DNA from: an uncultured Clostridia bacterium
GTDB taxonomy: Bacteria > Bacillota > Clostridia > Christensenellales > Borkfalkiaceae
Reading direction: 5' to 3'
Assembly: GCA_904501795.1 (NCBI GenBank)
Contig: CAJGCK010000028.1
Coordinates: 1-15,608, forward strand
Length of the DNA: 15,608 nt
Shown: piece by piece, positions 8,001 through 15,007 of the stretch
Layout of the letters: each line of letters opens with the position of its first letter
Numbering within the stretch: the stretch's first letter is position 1
Position numbers and translations under genes: made by a program
The notes under the pieces: generated by a model
Databases searched by the model: none
The model's input: only the letters and a program-made list of their open reading frames with translations
What the model was told of the DNA's origin: nothing

Positions 8001-10430
8001 TTATACAATAACGTTAATTAATCTATTAGGAACGATAATAAGTTTTTTAATTTCTCTACCATTAATTTCCGCTTTAAGTTTTTCGTCGGAAAAAATGATT
8101 TCTCTAATAGTTTGCTCGTCCGCATTGTTTTTAAGTAGTAATTTTGCTTTAATTTTGCTATTAATTTGAACTGCAACTTCAACTTCGTCTTTAACTAAGG
8201 CGCTTTCATCGAATACAGGATATTTAACGTGGAAGATAGAAGAACTACAGCCTAGTTCTTGCCATATTTCTTCAGCAAAATGCGGAGCGCAGGGTGCTAA
8301 AAGAAGAATAAATTTCTTAAAGCAATCGGTGAATACTGCGTTGTTTTTAACTTCGCAAGCGGTATCGTACTTAGTAAGAGCGTTAAGAAGTTCCATAAGT
8401 CTAGCAACAGCCGTGTTAAACGAGAACTTGTCCATATCTGCATCAACTTCTTTAATAGCGTAGTTGGTTGCATAAAGCAAATCTTTTTCCGCACTATTAA
8501 TAGCCTTGTTTTTGTTGTTGGGAAGGGAAGTAATCTTATTAGCTAATCTTTCTATACGGTCTAAGAATTTCATAATAGCCTTAAATCCGTCTTCGTTCCA
8601 AGGTCCACCTTCGGTGTACGAGAAGCCAAACATCAAATACAACCTTAAAACGTCTGAACCGTATTGTTCAACGTATGGGTCGGGCGCGATAACGTTGCCT
8701 TTAGACTTACTCATTCTTTGTCCGTCTGGTCCTAAAATAACACCTTGGTGAACAAGCGATTTGAACGGCTCGTCAAACTTGAGATATCCCATATCCCTAA
8801 GTGCTTTCGTTATAAATCTTGCGTATAATAAGTGCATGCAAGCGTGTTCAGCACCACCAACGTATTTGTCTACGGGAAGCATTTTATTAATGATATCAGG
8901 GTTGAACGGCATATCGTCGTTATGTGCGTCAGGATATCTTAAATAATACCAGCTTGAGCAAACGAACGTATCAAGCGTGTCGGGGTCTCTATGCGCGTCT
9001 CCACCGCAAACGGGACATTTAACGTTCATAAAGCCTTTGTGTTTAGCGAGCGGTGATTCCCCGTCAGGCGTAAATTCAACGTCCATAGGAAGTTTAACGG
9101 GTAAATCTTGATAAGGTACGGGAACTGCGCCACATTTTTCACAGTGAATAACGGGAATAGGTGCGCCCCAATATCTTTGTCTTGAAACCAACCAGTCTCT
9201 TAATCTATAGTTGGTTTTATGTTCTCCAACGTTCTTTTTAACTAGTGAGTTAATAATAGCCTTTCTAGCCTCTTCGCTAGTCATACCGTCAAAGCCTAAA
9301 CTGTTTATAACTATGCCGTCTTCGGTAAAGGGCAGGGTATCGTCGCAGTTAATTCCTTTGATAACCCTATTAATAGGCAAAGAATATTTTTTAGCAAAAG
9401 CAAAATCTCTTTCATCATGAGAAGGAACGCCCATAACTGCGCCCGTACCGTAAGAATATAAAACGTAATCGGCAACGTAGATAGGCACTTTTTTGCCGTT
9501 AATGGGGTTTATAGCGTCGTGACCGATATACACACCGGTTTTTTCACGAGTAGTCGATAACCTATCAATTTCATTTGTTTTAGAAGTTTCAAACACGTAT
9601 TCTTCAACCGCTTTTCTTTGCGCGTCGCTAGTTAATTTTTTAACAAGCGGGTGTTCGGGCGCAAGAACTACGTAAGAAACACCGAATAGGGTATCGGCGC
9701 GGGTGGTAAATACCTTAAATTTATCGCCACTAACTGCGGTAAATTCAATTTCTCCACCAGTAGATTTGCCTATCCAGTTTTTTTGCATTAATTTAGTTTT
9801 TTCGGGCCAGTCGATTGTGTCAAGGCCTTGTAATAATTCTTCAGCGTAGTCGGTAATTTTAAAGAACCATTGTGTTAAATCTTTTTTTACAACAACGGAG
9901 TTACATCTTTCGCATTCGCCGTTAATAACTTGTTCGTTAGCAAGCACGGTTTTACAACTAGGGCACCAGTTAACAGGCGCTTCTTTACGGTATGCCAAGC
10001 CTTTTTCATAAAGTTTTAAAAACAACCATTGCGTCCATTTATAGTAATCTTCTTCACAAGTAATTATTTCTTGCGACCAGTCGAACATTGCGCCCATTTC
10101 TTTGAGCGTAACTTCCATGTTTGCAATATTTTTGTCAGTGGATTCTTTGGGGTGGATACCCGTTTTAATAGCAAAATTTTCTGCAGGCAACCCAAAAGCG
10201 TCAAAACCCATGGGTTGAAATACTTCATATCCCTTCATTTTTTTATAGCGAACGAAACTATCGGTTGGGCCATAGTTATACCAGTGCCCAAGGTGAAGTT
10301 TAGCGCCTGAGGGATACGAAAACATTTCTAAGCAGTAATATTTTTTGTCAGTATTCTTAAAATTAAATGCGTTAATTTTTTCTTTTTCCCAGTATTTTTG
10401 CCACTTTCTTTCCACTTTCTTAAAGTCCAT
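8001..10430 (-). CDS. leuS: Leucyl-tRNA synthetase
   Basis: A class I aminoacyl-tRNA synthetase that charges tRNA-Leu with leucine and edits mischarged tRNA. At 809 residues it matches Bacillota LeuRS (about 805). Visible in order: the HIGH signature as HLGH (46-49) after EMFSYPSGAKL; a zinc-knuckle-like CPSC...CERC around 156-180; the CP1 editing domain with FTTRADTLFG and GVPSHDERDFAFAKKY; a second CEKC/CPVC cluster; CSSWYYLRYP; the signature loop RMSKS (572-576) within GQRMSKSKGN; and the C-terminal anticodon-binding and small tRNA-binding domains ending VPNRLINVIV. GGAGG lies 11 bases before the ATG. A good promoter sits at 10467-10495, giving a 5' leader of only about 30 bases. There is no T-box, unlike many Bacillota leuS genes. 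No defects are seen. Confidence 0.98.
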   Translation of the reverse strand: MDFKKVERKWQKYWEKEKINAFNFKNTDKKYYCLEMFSYPSGAKLHLGHWYNYGPTDSFVRYKKMKGYEVFQPMGFDAFGLPAENFAIKTGIHPKESTDKNIANMEVTLKEMGAMFDWSQEIITCEEDYYKWTQWLFLKLYEKGLAYRKEAPVNWCPSCKTVLANEQVINGECERCNSVVVKKDLTQWFFKITDYAEELLQGLDTIDWPEKTKLMQKNWIGKSTGGEIEFTAVSGDKFKVFTTRADTLFGVSYVVLAPEHPLVKKLTSDAQRKAVEEYVFETSKTNEIDRLSTTREKTGVYIGHDAINPINGKKVPIYVADYVLYSYGTGAVMGVPSHDERDFAFAKKYSLPINRVIKGINCDDTLPFTEDGIVINSLGFDGMTSEEARKAIINSLVKKNVGEHKTNYRLRDWLVSRQRYWGAPIPVIHCEKCGAVPVPYQDLPVKLPMDVEFTPDGESPLAKHKGFMNVKCPVCGGDAHRDPDTLDTFVCSSWYYLRYPDAHNDDMPFNPDIINKMLPVDKYVGGAEHACMHLLYARFITKALRDMGYLKFDEPFKSLVHQGVILGPDGQRMSKSKGNVIAPDPYVEQYGSDVLRLYLMFGFSYTEGGPWNEDGFKAIMKFLDRIERLANKITSLPNNKNKAINSAEKDLLYATNYAIKEVDADMDKFSFNTAVARLMELLNALTKYDTACEVKNNAVFTDCFKKFILLLAPCAPHFAEEIWQELGCSSSIFHVKYPVFDESALVKDEVEVAVQINSKIKAKLLLKNNADEQTIREIIFSDEKLKAEINGREIKKLIIVPNRLINVIV

Positions 10431-10466
10431 TATTAATTTAGCCTCCGTGTGATAAAAATTATATTA

Positions 10467-10495
10467 ATTATATAATATATAATAAAATTAGTCAA
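10467..10495 (-). promoter_or_regulatory. leuS promoter
   Basis: On the minus strand, TTGACT (10495-10490), a 17-base spacer and a perfect TATAAT (10472-10467). Transcription should start near 10460, about 30 bases before the leuS ATG. Confidence 0.8.
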
Positions 10496-10552
10496 CAAAT
10501 TAATAAAAAATGTTTAATTTTAAGCAGTACTCAATAAAGTTTAGTTGAAAAG

Positions 10553-10581
10553 TTTACAAGATAAAAAATAGGTGGTATAAT
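10553..10581 (+). promoter_or_regulatory. galK promoter with extended -10
   Basis: TTTACA (10553-10558), a 17-base spacer and TATAAT (10576-10581) preceded by TG at 10573-10574, making an extended -10 (TGGTATAAT). The predicted start is near 10588, only about 18 bases before the galK ATG. It is divergent from the leuS promoter. Confidence 0.78.
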
Positions 10582-10588
10582 TTATAAA

Positions 10589-10603
10589 AAAACCAGTGGT
10601 TTT
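10589..10603 (+). promoter_or_regulatory. Perfect palindrome at the galK start site, candidate operator
   Basis: AAAACCAGTGGTTTT is a 15-base perfect inverted repeat around a central G. It covers the predicted transcription start and lies 2 bases before the galK ATG, where an ordinary ribosome binding site would be expected but none is visible. A repressor site or a small RNA hairpin are both possible; the binding protein is unknown. Confidence 0.45.
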
Positions 10604-10605
10604 AT

Positions 10606-11843
10606 ATGAAAAATCCTTGCGAAAACGTAAAAAATCTTTTTAACGAATTTGATTTGTTGTACGGTGAAAATAACGTTTATCAACAAAACAGATATTTTAC
10701 TACTTTTGAAAAATTTAAGAATAGTTTTGGTTATAAACAAGCTTTCGTTGCATCGTCAAGCGGTAGGGTAGAACTTTGTGGCAACCATACCGACCACAAC
10801 GGTGGAAAGGTTTTGGCGTGTGGTATCAGTTTAGATACTCTTGCATTTTTCATGAAAAACGATGAAAACGTTATCAAAATTAAATCTGAAGGTTATAGGG
10901 ACATAATAGTTGACGTGCTTGGGCCTGAGATTGAACCACCCTCAACTTCAAACGCGCTCGTTCGCGGTGTTGTGGTTGGACTAAAAAATCGTGGTTATAA
11001 AGTCGGTGGTTTTTCAGCGTGTATAACTAGTAACGTTTTAGGTGGCGCGGGGATTTCTTCTTCAGCGTCTTTTGAAGTGTTGATTTGTGAGATACTTAAC
11101 TTTTTATATAACGACGGTTTGGTAGATGATTCGACTAAAGCTCTAATTTCTCAATTTGCTGAAAGGGAATATTTAAAAAACCATGCGGTTTGCTTGACCA
11201 AACGGCAATTGCATACGGTGGTTTAAAAAAAATGGATTTTAAAACCGACGGTAAAATTTTAGTAGAAAACGTAGATAATCAACTAAAAGATTTTACGCTT
11301 GTTTTAATCAATACGGGCGGTAGCCACGCTAATTTAACAAGCGAATACGCATCAATTCCAAACGAAATGTTTTCCGTTGCCAAATTCTTTAACAAAAACA
11401 AATTGATTGAAGTTGATGAAAAAGTTTTTTATGATAATTTACCTTCGCTTACCAAGTCGGTTAACGATAGGGCGATATTAAGAGCAATACACTTTTTTGA
11501 AGAGAACAAGCGAGTTGACAAAATTTGTAATGCATTAACAAATAACGACTATGAAACTTTTTTAAGCTGTATTAAAAAATCAGGTATTAGTTCTATGATT
11601 AAACTTCAAAATTGTTACGTTTCTGGGAGTGTATATCAACCTATTCCAAAAGCCCTTTCCGTTTGTGAAAAATTCTTAAACGATGGCGCAAATAGGGTTC
11701 ACGGCGGTGGTTTTGCGGGCACTATTTTAAACGTTGTAAAAAATAACGAACTTGAATATTTTATAAAGAACGTTTCAAAAATTTTCGGCGTTGACAACGT
11801 GTTGCCACTTAAAGTTCGTAAAATAGGAACTTCCGTGTTATAA
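10606..11843 (+). CDS. galK: Galactokinase, split by a -1 frameshift at 11175-11181
   Basis: A GHMP-family kinase that phosphorylates galactose to galactose-1-phosphate at the entry of the Leloir pathway. The first frame runs 10606-11226 (206 residues) and holds the sugar-binding GRVELCGNHTDHNGG (53-67) and the ATP-binding GGAGISSSAS (146-155). Its last 14 residues are unrelated to the family. The family sequence continues in the -1 frame as PCGLLDQTAIAYGG, then to the third motif HGGGFAG (366-372) and the TAA at 11841-11843. Joined at the A-run the protein has 412 residues, in the family range and colinear throughout. The first frame alone lacks the catalytic Asp198 (in LLDQ) and motif 3, so it would be inactive. 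Causes could be programmed slippage on A AAA AAC, a recent mutation, or a missing A from sequencing. The gene is alone between a promoter and a terminator; no other gal genes are in the window. Confidence 0.88.
11163..11207 (+). promoter_or_regulatory. Candidate -1 frameshift signal in galK
   Basis: The slippery heptamer A AAA AAC lies at 11175-11181, in phase with the zero frame (TTA AAA AAC). Upstream is a purine-rich SD-like AAGGGA (11163-11168), ending 6 bases before it. Downstream is a modest hairpin: TGC, a G-G mismatch, GTTTG, a 6-base loop, CAAAC, GCA (11184-11207), whose main stem begins 6 bases after the heptamer. These are the three parts of a dnaX-like signal. The SD spacing is shorter than the usual 10 or so bases and the hairpin is weak, so chance or a simple indel is not excluded. 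Confidence 0.4.
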
Positions 11844-11897
11844 TTAAGCAAAATTATTAAAAAATATTTTAATAAAATAATAAGTAAAAATCAAGCG

Positions 11898-11945
11898 TTT
11901 TCGCCGATTTAAAATCAAGTGATTTTATTGGCGAAAAATTTTTTT
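11898..11945 (+). terminator. Intrinsic terminator after galK
   Basis: TTTTCGCC pairs with GGCGAAAA (11898-11905 with 11930-11937). An inner stem AAAATC/GATTTT has an AAGT loop and a 2-base bulge, and a run of seven T follows (11939-11945). It lies 55 bases after the galK stop and 21 bases before the next promoter. Confidence 0.88.
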
Positions 11946-11965
11946 AAAAAATGCTATAAAATCGA

Positions 11966-11993
11966 TTGACAATAGTATAAAAATATATATAAT
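11966..11993 (+). promoter_or_regulatory. Promoter of the regulator-potABC operon
   Basis: A perfect TTGACA (11966-11971), a 16-base spacer and a perfect TATAAT (11988-11993) give a start near 12000 and a leader of about 75 bases. No other convincing promoter is seen before potA, so the regulator and importer are probably transcribed together. Confidence 0.83.
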
Positions 11994-12009
11994 TTATATT
12001 ATAATTTTT

Positions 12010-12050
12010 GTTTAACTTTATTAAACTTTTTGTTAAAATTTGCTAAACTT
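12010..12050 (+). promoter_or_regulatory. Repeated TTAAAC elements, candidate autoregulatory operator
   Basis: A perfect inverted repeat GTTTAA-N5-TTAAAC (12010-12026) begins about 10 bases after the predicted start site. Related octamers TTTAACTT (12011), TTAAACTT (12021) and CTAAACTT (12043) are spaced 10 and 22 bases, close to whole helical turns. HTH regulators of this type often bind such sites at their own promoters. The region is very AT-rich, so chance is possible. Confidence 0.4.
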
Positions 12051-12074
12051 AAATAAAATTTTAAGGATTGAAAA

Positions 12075-12611
12075 ATGATTTTAGGTGAAAAGATTAAAGA
12101 ACTTCGACTTGCTATGGAGTTGACGCAAGAAGAGCTTGCGGATAGGTGCGAGTTGACGAAAGGGTACATTTCGCAATTAGAAAACGACTTGACAAGTCCG
12201 TCTATTGCAACGCTAATAGATATACTTTCAACACTTGGAACGAATTTGAAAGACTTTTTTTCGGAAACCGATTACGAAGAGAAAATCAAGTTTTCTAAAA
12301 ACGAGTTTAACGAAAAGGAGACGGAAGGGTACGTGCTAAAATGGTTAGTTCCAAATTCGTTAAAAAACGCGATGGAGCCCGTACACATGTCGCTTAAACC
12401 AGGTTGCAGTACGGATGAAGACGTTCCGCACGAAGGAGAAGAGTTTGGGTACGTATTAAAAGGTGAAATCGTTCTTGTTGTGGGCAAGAAAAAAGTAAAG
12501 GTAAAAAAGGGCGAAAGTTTTTATTATACAGCAAACAAACTTCACCAAATTTTTAACCACACGGATAAAAAAGCTGAATTTATTTGGGTGTCGTCACCGC
12601 CTGAGTTTTAA
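12075..12611 (+). CDS. HTH (XRE)-cupin transcriptional regulator, PuuR-like
   Basis: A 178-residue DNA-binding regulator. Residues 1 to about 66 form an XRE/Cro-type helix-turn-helix: IKELRLAMELTQEELADRCELTKGYISQLEND is followed by PSIATLIDILSTLG. Residues from about 105 to 175 form a small cupin barrel (HEGEEFGYVLKGEIVLVVG...KKGESFYYTANKLHQIFN), the presumed ligand pocket. The two-domain layout and length match PuuR, the E. coli regulator of putrescine use, and similar regulators beside polyamine importers in Bacillota. Here potA starts 36 bases downstream with no promoter in between, so a polyamine ligand and control of the importer are reasonable inferences. The start ATG is preceded by AAGGA (12063-12067). 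It likely binds the repeats in its own leader. Other cupin ligands cannot be ruled out from sequence. Confidence 0.9.
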   Translation: MILGEKIKELRLAMELTQEELADRCELTKGYISQLENDLTSPSIATLIDILSTLGTNLKDFFSETDYEEKIKFSKNEFNEKETEGYVLKWLVPNSLKNAMEPVHMSLKPGCSTDEDVPHEGEEFGYVLKGEIVLVVGKKKVKVKKGESFYYTANKLHQIFNHTDKKAEFIWVSSPPEF

Positions 12612-12647
12612 TAAAGCAAATTAAACACTTAAGATATAGGAGTTATT

Positions 12648-14156
12648 ATGATTAATAGCGAAAAAATTATTGAATTGATAGGGATTAGTAGAGAATTTGA
12701 AGACGGTGTTCTTGCTGTGGACAACGTATCTTTATACGTAAGAAAGGGCGAATTTATCACTTTTTTAGGGCCTAGTGGTTGTGGTAAAACTACTACTTTA
12801 AGAATGATTGCGGGTTTTGATAAACCTAGTTCTGGTAAAATTTTACTTAACGGAAAAGATATAAGCGATTTACCACCGAATAAAAGACCTATTAATACGG
12901 TTTTTCAAAGATATGCACTTTTTCCGCACCTTAACGTATATGAAAACGTTGCTTTTGGTCTCAAATTAAAAAAGATAAAAGTAACTTACGAAAATGCTAA
13001 GGGCGAAACTATTCAAAAGATAGAAAAATTAAAGAAACACGAGATAAATCAAAAGGTTGAAAAGGCGTTAAAAATCGTTGATTTAGAAGGTTTTGAAAAG
13101 AGAAGCGTTTCTACCTTGTCGGGTGGTCAACAACAAAGGGTCGCAATAGCAAGAGCAATCGTTAACGAGCCACAAATTTTGCTTTTAGACGAGCCACTTG
13201 GCGCCCTTGATTTAAAGATGAGAAAGGACATGCAACTTGAGCTAAAAGAGATGCATCGCAAATTAGGTATAACGTTTATTTACGTAACGCACGACCAAGA
13301 AGAAGCGCTTACTATGAGTGATACGATTGTGGTTATGAAAGACGGTATAATTCAACAAATAGGCACACCGACCGACATATATAACGAGCCTAAGAACTCT
13401 TTTGTTGCCGACTTTATAGGCGATAGCAATATATTTAGTGGCACGATGGTCGGTAACAAAAAGGTTAAATTTATCGGCAACAACTTTGATTGTGTAGATG
13501 ATTACCCCAAAAATGAAAAAGTTGACGTTGTCGTTCGACCCGAAGACGTTTTGTTAACCGACGTTGAAAACGGGCAAGTAAAAGGCAAAATTATTAGTTC
13601 TATATTTAAGGGCGTTCATTACGAAATGGTAATGCAAGTTGGCAAGTCCGAAGTAGTAATTCAAGACACTATCGAAAAGAAAGTGGGTGAAACAGTTGGA
13701 CTAATTATTAAGCCTGAAGATATTCATATAATGGAAAAAGAATTTTCTTCAAACAAGTACGAAGGTTATATCACCAAGAAGAATACCGTTTGTTTTGGTG
13801 ACGGCGAGTTTGAATGCGACGTAACTCAGTTGTACCCGGGCTCTATTTTAGATGAAGACGGTTACGTAATTACGTCTGATGGTGAGAAAATAGATCTTAC
13901 CGACGTTGACGTAGACGTTGAAGTTGGACTTAAAGATATTGAAATTAGTGACGAACAAGATATCGGTGGGGTTATGGGCAACATTATTTCAATGATATAT
14001 AAAGGCGACCACTATCAACTTATAGTTCGTACTGATGAAAACGAAGAAGATTTTGTTTTTGATACTGAAGATACTTGGAACGAAAACGATAGGGTATCTG
14101 TAATAATCCCTAAAGATAAAATCAAACTATCTCTAAAACAGGAGATTAAAAGATGA
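12648..14156 (+). CDS. potA: Polyamine ABC transporter ATP-binding protein
   Basis: The cytosolic ATPase that drives spermidine/putrescine import with PotB, PotC and PotD. All nucleotide-binding motifs are present: Walker A GPSGCGKTT (41-49), Q-loop Gln87 in VFQRYALFPHL, signature LSGGQQQR (157-164), Walker B LLLDEP with Asp181/Glu182, D-loop GALD (185-188) and H-loop His215. At 502 residues it is far longer than the usual 350-380, for two reasons. A lysine-rich insert at about 109-130 separates the Q-loop region from the helical subdomain. The C-terminal TOBE region appears twice, about 290-362 and 418-500, each copy carrying G-I-IIS-I-KG-HY followed by a closing I-P-D-I block. AGGAG lies 5 bases before the ATG. 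The stop overlaps potB (ATGA). Substrate follows from PotB/PotC and the regulator next door, not from this subunit alone. Confidence 0.94.
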   Translation: MINSEKIIELIGISREFEDGVLAVDNVSLYVRKGEFITFLGPSGCGKTTTLRMIAGFDKPSSGKILLNGKDISDLPPNKRPINTVFQRYALFPHLNVYENVAFGLKLKKIKVTYENAKGETIQKIEKLKKHEINQKVEKALKIVDLEGFEKRSVSTLSGGQQQRVAIARAIVNEPQILLLDEPLGALDLKMRKDMQLELKEMHRKLGITFIYVTHDQEEALTMSDTIVVMKDGIIQQIGTPTDIYNEPKNSFVADFIGDSNIFSGTMVGNKKVKFIGNNFDCVDDYPKNEKVDVVVRPEDVLLTDVENGQVKGKIISSIFKGVHYEMVMQVGKSEVVIQDTIEKKVGETVGLIIKPEDIHIMEKEFSSNKYEGYITKKNTVCFGDGEFECDVTQLYPGSILDEDGYVITSDGEKIDLTDVDVDVEVGLKDIEISDEQDIGGVMGNIISMIYKGDHYQLIVRTDENEEDFVFDTEDTWNENDRVSVIIPKDKIKLSLKQEIKR

Positions 14157-15007
14157 CGAAAGAAAACAACTTTAAAGATTTAAATACCGTAAAGAAAAGT
14201 AGATTTAAGTTTTCTTTCTCAAGAAATCAACTTTGTATTCCTTACGCGTTATTTTTAATAATGTTCGTATTGATACCGTTGCTCCTTATAGTTTATTACG
14301 CTTTTGTAGACAAAAACGGTAACTTTACGTTCGTTAACTTTATAGATTTTTTTACTGACACAACTAAAATTAGCACTTTACTAATAAGTATTTTGGTTAG
14401 TTTAGTAGTAACGTTAATTTGCCTTCTTATCGCATATCCCGTAGCGTATATTCTATCAAGAATGAGCCGTAAAATAGCATTTATTTTATTATTGCTTTTT
14501 ATAATGCCGATGTGGATAAATTTCGTGTTAAGAGCGATGGCGATGAAAGAACTTTTGAGTTTAATAGGAATTCCGCTTGGCTCTTTTGCAAATATTATAG
14601 GCTTAACTTACGACTATTTGCCGTTTATGATTTTGCCACTTTACTCAACTTTAATTAAAATGGATAAAAGTTTAGAAGAAGCGGCGTCCGATCTTGGCGC
14701 GGGCAAAATTAGGGTGTTTAAAAACGTTACTTTGCCGTTGTCGGTTCCAGGGATTATTAGTGGTGCTATGATGGTGTTTTTACCCGTTATGAGTTGTTAC
14801 GTTATTACCGATTCGTTTAGCGGTAGTACGGGCTTTACCGTTATAGGCAAACTAATTGCTTGGTGCTTCCTTGGAGAAAACGGTACAATGACCAACGTTA
14901 ACGGCGGGGCTACGATTTCACTTATAATGCTTATTATATTATTCGTAACAATGCTTGTAACAGGTGGGTTTAAAGGGGACGAATCTGTTAGGGGGACAAA
15001 TCTATGA
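14153..15007 (+). CDS. potB: Polyamine ABC transporter permease PotB
   Basis: One of the two membrane subunits of the polyamine importer, 284 residues, the usual length. After a hydrophilic basic N-terminus (1-30) there are six hydrophobic helices, the first with IPYALFLIMFVLIPLLLIVY and the last near residues 260-275. The cytoplasmic coupling loop has the EAA motif EEAASDLGAGKIRVFKNVTLPLSVPGI (about 178-204), which docks onto PotA. The segment MPMWINFVLRAMAMKELL is typical of PotB/PotH permeases. It overlaps potA by 4 bases upstream and potC by 4 bases downstream, so the three subunits are likely translationally coupled and made in matched amounts. GGAG at 14141-14144 provides the ribosome binding site. 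No defect is seen. Confidence 0.94.
   Translation: MTKENNFKDLNTVKKSRFKFSFSRNQLCIPYALFLIMFVLIPLLLIVYYAFVDKNGNFTFVNFIDFFTDTTKISTLLISILVSLVVTLICLLIAYPVAYILSRMSRKIAFILLLLFIMPMWINFVLRAMAMKELLSLIGIPLGSFANIIGLTYDYLPFMILPLYSTLIKMDKSLEEAASDLGAGKIRVFKNVTLPLSVPGIISGAMMVFLPVMSCYVITDSFSGSTGFTVIGKLIAWCFLGENGTMTNVNGGATISLIMLIILFVTMLVTGGFKGDESVRGTNL

Noticed and set aside
10545..10581. TTGAAA at 10545 as the galK -35 element
   Set aside because: The spacer to TATAAT would be 25 bases; TTTACA at 10553 gives the normal 17.
11225..11232. The A8 run as an alternative frameshift point in galK
   Set aside because: It lies after the conserved PCGLLDQTAIAYGG segment, which is already in the -1 frame, so the shift must occur earlier, at 11175-11181.
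11190..11843. A separate 217-residue gene starting at TTG 11190
   Set aside because: It has no ribosome binding site, and the family sequence continues upstream of it in the same frame (PCGL), joining directly onto the first half of galactokinase. It is the second half of galK.
11844..12074. Possible small RNA or riboswitch between galK and the regulator
   Set aside because: The 231 bases are accounted for by a terminator, a promoter and an AT-rich leader with short repeats; no further stable structure or small gene with a ribosome binding site is seen.
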